The notes beneath the pieces were generated by a model. It ran no database searches. It was not told where the DNA came from and saw nothing but the letters and a program-made list of their open reading frames with translations. From the NCBI GenBank assembly GCA_023487035.1, contig JAMDEN010000006.1, positions 1 to 33,258 on the forward strand: 33,258 bases of DNA. Reading direction: 5' to 3'. The position numbers and the translations under genes are program-made. Shown here piece by piece: positions 31,321-33,258 of this stretch (positions are counted from its first letter, which is position 1; each line of letters starts with the position of its first letter). Source of the stretch: Actinomycetota bacterium (GTDB lineage Bacteria; Actinomycetota; Humimicrobiia; Humimicrobiales; Humimicrobiaceae).

Positions 31321-32048
31321 ATCTTTCCTAACCTGTCAGCTATATTTTTTGCTTCTTCAAGTCTTGACAAGGGGACCGGTATTCTTGCATCTGTATAGCT
31401 TATGCCTGTTCTTGTCATGTAGGAATATTTTACAATAATAAGCATTTTATTTTCGTCAAAACTTACATCTTCGAGTTTTGAAGACAAAAAATTCCATAGA
31501 TGAAATTCTCCTGCAAGATAAATTCCATTTAAGCTTATATAAACTTCGGGATTGATATTTTTACGATCCCTGGCATATTTAATTCTGGGAATTATAAATG
31601 CAAGTATAGCAAGAAGCACCAGTAAACCAAGAAACACGGCAGACAGTACTTTCCATGCATCTTTATGAATCAAAGTAAAGATTCCGCCAACTACTATTGT
31701 AATAGCAGCTATCGTAATAAAAATACCCCATTTTTCGGATTTCTGTTTTTTGAATTCTTCTTTGGAATATCTATTCCATTCTTCCGGGCTGTATTCCCAA
31801 TGAGCGAGCATGTTGACTTCAGAAAAAACCATATTTAATCTTCTGGCCATCGAAGCATAAACACCTGAAGTAATTGCAAAAGACAGGGCAAGGAAAAAGG
31901 AAATAAAGGCAATACCGAACCCCCATCTCATCATGTCCATATTCAGAATGGATGGTAAAAATATTATAAATATAAACATGATTGTTAAAATAAGGAAAAT
32001 CACTGATGTTGTTGAATATGAATTTCCAGGTCTCTTTTTATTGCTCAT
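31317..32048 (-). CDS. Four-helix membrane protein of unknown function
   Basis: A 243-residue protein. Two hydrophobic pairs are seen at about residues 15-35 with 43-63, and 107-127 with 133-153. Between them is a charged loop that includes LAHWEYSPEEWNRYSKEEF. The C-terminal 90 residues form a soluble domain with IPRIKYARDRKNINPEVYIS and NGIYLAGEFHLWNFLSSKLE, ending in an amphipathic helix (SRLEEAKNIADRLGKI). This resembles bacterial membrane proteins with a PH-like domain after the helices, but I am not sure of the family. No clear ribosome binding site is visible. It converges with the remnant at 31120-31320. Confidence 0.8.
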   Translation of the reverse strand: MSNKKRPGNSYSTTSVIFLILTIMFIFIIFLPSILNMDMMRWGFGIAFISFFLALSFAITSGVYASMARRLNMVFSEVNMLAHWEYSPEEWNRYSKEEFKKQKSEKWGIFITIAAITIVVGGIFTLIHKDAWKVLSAVFLGLLVLLAILAFIIPRIKYARDRKNINPEVYISLNGIYLAGEFHLWNFLSSKLEDVSFDENKMLIIVKYSYMTRTGISYTDARIPVPLSRLEEAKNIADRLGKI

Positions 32049-32391
32049 ATATAAAATTTAAAATATTTAATATTCAGGAAGAAACCATAATTTTATATGG
32101 ATATTGCCGATATTTCAAATTTAATATAGCAAATTTTTCCAACATTGATAATTCAAAATAATAGGTGTATATTTGAAATATATAAAAACATACACATTAA
32201 AACTGCAGGCAAATAGCTACAGTAATACTGCAATAATATTTGGAATCTTTAAATAACTAATAATTTATTAAGCTTCTTTATTTTTAGTAATTAGGTAATG
32301 AAACATCATTTTTAAAAAAAGAAGGACTGCAATACCGACAGAAAATTTTATGCCAAACAATATAATGCAATTTAATAAAAGTGTGAAACTC
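32049..32391. other. Divergent intergenic stretch
   Basis: About 340 AT-rich bases between divergent genes that should hold both promoters. A minus-strand frame at 32268-32456 (hydrophobic, 62 residues) crosses its right end. It lacks a ribosome binding site and overlaps the lipoprotein signal, so I do not accept it. Confidence 0.4.
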
Positions 32392-32949
32392 ATGCATAGG
32401 GGTAAAGTTATAAGCAAAAATATCTTAATAATTACCACATTGGCAGTATTTATCACACTGAGTTTAATCAGTGTAGGCTGTAGACCTTCAGAAGCATCTC
32501 AATTTGTAACGTATACCGATAAAGAAAATGGATTTTCCATCGATTATCCTGATAACTGGCACATTGAAACTCCAAGTAAGCCTTTAGAATTAAAAGTTTC
32601 TATATATGAAAAGAAAGTTGGCCTTAATCCAGTAGGAATTATGGTGGGAAAGTATCAAGCACCAGGATATGACTTGGAAAGTTTTATTGAATTTAGAAAA
32701 GACTTCTTGTCTGATACTTCTGAAGATTATGCTTATATCTCCACAGAGCAATTAACTATAAATGGTATAACAGCAATAAAGCATTTTTATGCTGAAACTG
32801 TCGGGCCCACTACATATGAAATAGTTGAAGTGTGCCTGATTGATAATGAAACAGGTTGGATAGTTCGTTTTAATTCTCCTGAGAAATCCTTTGATTCCTA
32901 TAAAACCATTTACGATACTGCTTTTAATAGCTTCAGATTGTTAAAGTAA
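32392..32949 (+). CDS. PsbP/DUF1795-like lipoprotein
   Basis: A lipoprotein of 185 residues if read from the ATG at 32392, which gives a normal signal peptide (MHRGKVISKN, a hydrophobic stretch and SLISVGC). Starts at 32350 or 32365 would add an unusually long n-region. No start has a clear ribosome binding site. After the lipidated Cys the mature part begins with TYTDKENGFSIDYPDNWHIE, a hallmark of PsbP-like or DUF1795 domains, and continues with EQLTINGITAIKHFYAET and GWIVRFNSPEKSFDSY, ending in the FNSFRLLK strand-helix typical of this fold. It is anchored outside the cell; the ligand is unknown. Confidence 0.85.
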   Translation: MHRGKVISKNILIITTLAVFITLSLISVGCRPSEASQFVTYTDKENGFSIDYPDNWHIETPSKPLELKVSIYEKKVGLNPVGIMVGKYQAPGYDLESFIEFRKDFLSDTSEDYAYISTEQLTINGITAIKHFYAETVGPTTYEIVEVCLIDNETGWIVRFNSPEKSFDSYKTIYDTAFNSFRLLK

Positions 32950-33020
32950 AAGTTAAATTAATTACCAAACTAATACTGGTTTGGATTTAAGTAACAGGAG
33001 AATAAGATGGAGGCAAGTAT

Positions 33021-33110
33021 TTGGCAAAAATACCACGACGACAGGTTATTATGAAGATTTTTTCCCATATTGGAGCCGGAGGATTAAAGTCAATTTCATT
33101 GTATGAATAG
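33021..33110 (+). CDS. Possible 29-residue basic small protein
   Basis: A TTG codon seven bases after GGAGG opens the frame LAKIPRRQVIMKIFSHIGAG, then GLKSISLYE and a stop. The good spacing to GGAGG and the non-random, basic N terminus are the only support. An overlapping frame from the ATG at 33007 gives just 15 residues. It could equally be the tail of a decayed gene. The remaining 148 bases to the window edge show no clear gene. Confidence 0.25.
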   Translation: MAKIPRRQVIMKIFSHIGAGGLKSISLYE

Positions 33111-33258
33111 ATAAATTCTTTAATCATTATAGCAACCTAACTATTCTTGGAGATGGTGTTTTAACAACTGGTTCTTTTTTACTAACATAAGTCATAAAAA
33201 TAATTTTATAACCATATTTATTTAATTTTTAATTTCAACCTCTTCTAAATCCGAAAAT

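Noticed and set aside
32268-32456. Minus-strand hydrophobic frame of 62 codons
   Set aside because: No ribosome binding site, and it overlaps the signal peptide of the lipoprotein gene. Hydrophobic antisense frames are common opposite signal peptides.
1-33258. CRISPR array
   Set aside because: No regularly spaced repeats with unique spacers are found. The GGTTCGAA repeats are 700-1100 bases apart.

Overview
The window is AT-rich DNA with Shine-Dalgarno (GGAGG-type) starts on most resident genes, ATG and some TTG starts, lipobox lipoproteins and no RNA genes. This fits an anaerobic low-GC bacterium of Bacillota type or a related uncultured lineage. Nothing here fixes the taxon more closely. 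The left gene is cut by the window edge and the right edge carries no identifiable gene.

Left part (1-6060): a cysteine-rich protein fragment, a solo controller-type HTH regulator with its own operator, a lipoprotein, a small unknown gene and a GYD-domain protein come first. Then follow one-gene units: two TMEM175-type K+ channel paralogs, a flavodoxin and an isoprenylcysteine-methyltransferase-like membrane enzyme. A repeat of about 30-36 bp (core GGTTCGAAATTTCACT) occurs six times between 1821 and 6038, each time just 3' of a minus-strand gene. The unit nearest 6060 carries a full tyrosine recombinase, and another unit carries the last 44 codons of a sister copy.

Middle part (6060-25776): a defence and mobility island lies between two copies of the same tyrosine recombinase, both on the minus strand and both preceded by the same 39-41 bp block. 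It holds five plus-strand genes without clear ribosome binding sites: a DUF5677-type protein, two PD-(D/E)XK nucleases, a SIR2 protein and a HEPN/DUF5677-like protein. It also holds a Gabija-like operon (small HTH, OLD-type ATPase/TOPRIM nuclease, frameshifted UvrD helicase), a second controller-type regulator whose operator matches the first, a small membrane protein, a decayed small gene and a two-gene PD-(D/E)XK operon. At its right end a RIT (recombinase-in-trio) element with 88-bp identical inverted ends sits between two different tyrosine recombinase fragments that face it. Both are broken at the same Leu-Arg-His motif.

Right part (25918-33258): ion homeostasis and envelope genes. These are a P2-type cation ATPase followed by two TrkA/RCK proteins (one with N and C domains, one with N only), a 54-residue single-pass membrane protein not in usual length cut-offs, an HXXEE-like membrane protein, a gene remnant, a four-helix membrane protein and a PsbP/DUF1795-like lipoprotein.

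The main points of interest are the repeat-delimited one-gene units beside a recombinase, the RIT element embedded in two recombinase genes at the same catalytic motif, and the paired controller-protein operators without an obvious restriction-modification partner.
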